The position numbers and the translations under genes are program-made. Under the pieces are notes generated by a model. That model saw only the letters and a list, made by a program, of their open reading frames with translations, was not told the DNA's origin and made no database searches. 6,292 nt of DNA, taken from assembly GCA_001643475.1 (NCBI GenBank), contig LXTK01000226.1, forward strand, positions 1 through 6,292. Reading direction: 5' to 3'. This document shows, piece after piece, positions 5,976 through 6,292 of the stretch (position 1 is its first letter; every line of letters begins with the position of its first letter). This DNA is from Proteobacteria bacterium SPGG2. Lineage in GTDB: Bacteria > Pseudomonadota > Gammaproteobacteria > Acidiferrobacterales > SPGG2.

Positions 5976-6123
5976 ATAATCAACAAGTTACTTACCATTT
6001 CAAAAACGCACTGCCTAATAAATCACCGATTGCCTAATATTTTTGGCCTGAGTCGGGTCACCCTGCGTGGTCCCCGGCGCTATGCGCGTGTGTGAACAGC
6101 GAAAAGATTGACGAGGAACAGCT

Positions 6124-6171
6124 ATGGGCGTTTTATTGGTAACTGGGTCAACTAGCAACTGTGTTTATTGA
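6124..6171 (+). other. 15-codon ORF with good ribosome-binding site, doubtful
   Basis: ATG at 6124 is preceded by GAGGA (6113-6117) at 6-base spacing. It encodes MGVLLVTGSTSNCVY before TGA at 6169-6171. After that TGA the same frame stays open to the window end (about 40 codons). It could be a leader peptide, a decayed gene start or chance. No family is recognised in either part. Confidence 0.15.
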
Positions 6172-6182
6172 GATTATCTCAA
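6168..6182. repeat. 15-bp perfect palindrome, possible operator
   Basis: TTGAGATTATCTCAA is a 7-base perfect inverted repeat around a central T. The arms are too close for a stable hairpin, so if functional it is more like a dimeric repressor site than a terminator. It overlaps the TGA of the 15-codon ORF and lies about 110 bases before the window end. Confidence 0.3.
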
Positions 6183-6283
6183 CCTCTCGCAAAACAGCCG
6201 AGAAAGTTACTATGACCACCGGCTTTCTATTCTTTTCTTAAAGTGGATGTCTTATTTAGTTGTTATTAGTAGGTTTGGTTCAA

Positions 6284-6290
6284 GAGGAGA
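6284..6290 (+). promoter_or_regulatory. Shine-Dalgarno-like motif at window edge
   Basis: GAGGAGA (6284-6290) is a strong ribosome-binding-site match with no start codon yet in view. A gene starting within about 10 bases after the window end would explain it. Confidence 0.3.
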
Positions 6291-6292
6291 GC

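Larger units (their letters stand above)
5976..6292. other. Intergenic region after tRNA-Lys, no recognisable gene
   Basis: These 317 bases carry no gene I can recognise. GC is about 43% by hand count, below the coding part, with an uneven profile: AT-rich next to the tRNA, a GC-rich island at about 6045-6095, and AT-rich again to the end. Small features are a 9-base direct repeat TGCCTAATA (6012-6020 and 6031-6039), a GCGC-TAT-GCGC mini-hairpin (6077-6087), a possible -35/-10 pair (TTGACG 6108-6113, TTTATT 6132-6137, 18-base spacing), a 15-base palindrome and a 15-codon ORF. There is no clear intrinsic terminator for the tRNA transcript. Confidence 0.6.

Noticed and set aside
6196..6236. AGCCG/CGGCT stem followed by a T-rich stretch as a terminator
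   Set aside because: The stem has only 5 bp with a 19-base loop, and the T-run is interrupted. Too weak to call.

Overview
The window is a chromosomal segment of a gammaproteobacterium carrying the cell-envelope tol-pal locus. Gene order is the 3' end of ruvB, then ybgC, tolQ, tolR, tolA, tolB, pal, cpoB (ybgF) and a tRNA-Lys(UUU) gene, all on the + strand. A ruv cluster upstream of ybgC is typical of many gammaproteobacteria (Pseudomonas-like order). A tRNA-Lys downstream of cpoB recalls the lysT tRNA cluster after ybgF in E. coli. Protein details are closer to Pseudomonas/Chromatiales-type homologues than to enteric ones: YbgC has VYYANY rather than VYHASY, and TolA domain III lacks a disulfide pair. 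I cannot name a genus.

Layout. Positions 1-698 hold the C-terminal two thirds of RuvB, cut by the window edge. Positions 723-5766 hold seven tightly packed genes with gaps of -4, 2, 1, 18, 4 and 4 nt, which strongly suggests one polycistronic unit with translational coupling. The start codons of tolQ (TTG), tolR (GTG) and tolA (GTG) are non-ATG, while pal has a near-perfect Shine-Dalgarno. This fits low-level motor subunits and abundant Pal lipoprotein. Positions 5771-5860 hold a C-rich/G-rich palindromic element resembling widespread intergenic repeats. A consensus -10 hexamer (5861-5866) abuts it, and tRNA-Lys lies at 5900-5975. The last 317 bases (5976-6292) are lower in GC (about 43% by hand count). 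They contain no recognisable gene, only a 15-bp palindrome, a 15-codon ORF with a good ribosome-binding site, and a purine-rich Shine-Dalgarno-like motif at the very edge that may serve a gene starting just outside.

How the genes work together. TolQ and TolR form the proton-driven inner-membrane motor. It energises TolA, whose long coiled coil spans the periplasm to reach TolB and Pal at the outer membrane. Pal anchors the outer membrane to peptidoglycan. CpoB links this machine to peptidoglycan synthesis at the division site. YbgC is an acyl-CoA thioesterase that travels with the operon.

This is a conserved core region. I do not see a previously undescribed system. The points worth a second look are the unusual TolA rod, the start-codon pattern, the palindromic element next to the tRNA promoter, and the unexplained region after the tRNA.
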